Assembly (NCBI GenBank): GCA_030537735.1
Contig: JAUNVG010000020.1
Span: 1-36,284, forward strand
DNA from: Actinomycetaceae bacterium
GTDB taxonomy: Bacteria; Actinomycetota; Actinomycetes; Actinomycetales; Actinomycetaceae
Length of the DNA: 36,284 bases
Reading direction: 5' to 3'
This document shows positions 35,161 through 36,284 of this stretch, piece after piece. Positions within the stretch are counted from its first letter, which is position 1. Each line of letters opens with the position of its first letter. Under the pieces are notes generated by a model. The model was not told the DNA's origin and ran no database searches. It worked only from the letters and a program-made list of their open reading frames with translations. The translations under genes and the position numbers were made by a program.

Positions 35161-35286
35161 CAGGTTTTATGGGAAGTTACTGCGAGATCGCTTCAGTTTT
35201 GTGTTTAAGCTGGTCGTTAGAGTGTGTTTTATGTGGGGCTCACGTCGGTTTGGAAGGTTTGTTTGAATATTGATATTTAATTTTCG

Positions 35287-35315
35287 TTGACCGGGGGATT
35301 TTTGCGGTTTAAATT
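35287..35315 (+). promoter_or_regulatory. Promoter of the LRR surface protein gene
   Basis: TTGACC at 35287-35292 and TAAATT at 35310-35315 are separated by exactly 17 bases, giving a 5' leader of about 70 bases before the ATG at 35395. The surrounding sequence is AT-rich. No iron box is visible here. Confidence 0.6.
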
Positions 35316-35394
35316 GGTGTTTAAGGTGTGTAATGCTCCTGTTTTGTCCCATGAACTAAGGAAGTGCATCGTATCAAAGGCGATTTTAGGGAGG

Positions 35395-36284
35395 ATGTGT
35401 TTGTTGCGGTTGCTGCCGGTTTTGGTGGCGGCACTGGCGCTTTTAGTGCCTTTTAGTTTGCAGCCTGCAAACGCAGATGAAACGGTAATTAAAGATCCTG
35501 TACTGAAGGTGGCGGTGGAAGAAGTGCTTGATGGTAAGCCCGCCACGGCAGCGAATGTCGCCACCCTTGAGTGGCTAGAAGTCTATGACGAAGTTGCTTC
35601 GCTAGAGGGGTTGGAGGATGCAACTAATCTTGAAGATTTAGAGGTACGAGATTTCACGGGTTCAGATTTAACTCCGCTGCGTGGGTTAACTAACCTCTCT
35701 AGCCTGGCTCTGCATGGTGAGGGTTTTTCGGATTTGTCGCCCCTTTCTGGGCTAACGAACCTCTTTTCGCTGGACGTGTGGGGGCTGGTTTTTCGGGCAT
35801 TCCCCCTATCGAGGGGATGACGAAATTAAGAGAACTTGGGATAAGAGAGAACTTCATTCGGGACGCTAGTCCATACACAGCAATCACTGTTCCCGAACTT
35901 GACCTGAGCTGGAATAATATTTCTGATTTCAGGTCGTTTGGCGACAAGCTAGGCAACGGCATCGACCGACTGGTCGCTGACTGGCAGAAGCTTGTTATTG
36001 ATGGTGGTAAGCCTGAGAAGACTAATGTTGTGACTTTGCCTGAGGTTTTCGCTCCCGATGGCACCAAAATTCAGCTGAACGCGGTAGATATTTCCGAGAG
36101 GGGCGCTAACGTGGTGATCTCTGGTGACACCGCCACGATTACCGCTACAGGCGATGAGAATCCGGAAGGTCTGTTCCAAATCGCTGAAGCTGAATATGAG
36201 ATCGCCAACGTCAGTTTGAGTTTCGATGTGTATGTCGCACTGTTTGAGTTAGACCCGGCTGAGCCTGTGGAGCCGGCTGAGCCT
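35395..36284 (+). pseudogene. Secreted leucine-rich-repeat (internalin-like) protein, frameshifted and truncated by the window end
   Basis: The ATG at 35395 follows AGGGAGG and begins a signal peptide (CLLRLLPVLVAALALLVPF) cleaved near ANA-DE. LRRs of 22 residues follow: LTNLSSLALHGEGFSDLSPL and its neighbours. The frame ends at 35820 after a break in a run of five G (35780-35784). The next repeat continues perfectly in another frame as GFSGIPPIEGMTKLRELGI. One extra G would give LTNLFSLDVWGAGFSGIPPI, restoring a 22-residue unit. The second frame stays open to the window edge, through a cap (LDLSWNNISDF), a non-LRR domain and a Pro/Glu linker (DPAEPVEPAEP), so the protein is probably surface-anchored further on. 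Phase variation, a decaying gene or a homopolymer sequencing error are all possible. Confidence 0.8.

Larger units (their letters stand above)
34828..35286. other. Divergent intergenic region between metY and the LRR gene
   Basis: No convincing gene. It holds, from left to right, the metY ribosome binding site, a 12-bp direct repeat, a three-way-junction RNA candidate on the minus strand, a tiny possible leader peptide and a 9-bp hairpin. From about 35160 the sequence becomes noticeably AT-rich towards the LRR promoter. An open frame at 35009-35266 on the plus strand has no start signal or recognisable product. Confidence 0.6.

Overview
The window looks like a chromosomal segment from a mid-to-high-GC Gram-positive actinobacterium, probably close to the Actinomycetaceae. 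This rests on the gene set (ClpC, PdxST without an epimerase pathway, MetX/MetY, PPDK), an LAVTG-type sortase signal, a DtxR/IdeR-type iron box, and a binding-protein importer with no ATPase beside it. I cannot name the species.

Layout. 1-5648 is housekeeping: a polytopic membrane protein, the Fe-S/folate protein ygfZ, D-aminoacyl-tRNA deacylase dtd (stop/start overlapping ygfZ), and the AAA+ unfoldase clpC. 5771-17944 is an accessory sugar island: a ROK repressor; an importer operon (lipoprotein plus two permeases) translationally coupled to a sulfatase; an opposing MYORG-like GH31 glycosidase; a second sulfatase broken by one in-frame TAG; the PLP synthase pair pdxS-pdxT; and a third sulfatase. 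None of the sulfatases nor the GH31 enzyme has a signal peptide. The simplest reading is uptake of intact sulfated oligosaccharides followed by cytoplasmic desulfation and alpha-glycoside cleavage. No sulfatase-maturing enzyme (FGE or anSME) and no transporter ATPase are present, so both must come from elsewhere. ppdK (18089-20797) follows and ends in a strong hairpin.

21003-24449 encodes a 1148-residue secreted FG-GAP (integrin-like beta-propeller) protein ending in an LAVTG sortase signal. Its promoter carries a near-consensus DtxR/IdeR box, so it is probably an iron-starvation-induced surface protein. A small membrane protein and a roughly 0.6 kb G-rich gap with a duplicated hairpin-bearing repeat come next, then an alpha/beta hydrolase, a large GlcD/YdiJ-like flavin and Fe-S dehydrogenase, a protein ending in a RAMA-like modified-DNA-reader domain, and a leftward operon metY-metX-alpha/beta hydrolase behind a long, structured leader. 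The right edge holds a secreted leucine-rich-repeat protein that is out of frame by one base in a G-run and runs off the window.

The most unusual points are the cytoplasmic sulfatase/GH31 island wrapped around pdxST with one sulfatase killed by a TGG-to-TAG change, the iron box on a sortase-anchored FG-GAP adhesin, the G-tract frameshift in the LRR surface gene, and repeated short in-frame tandem duplications in unrelated genes.
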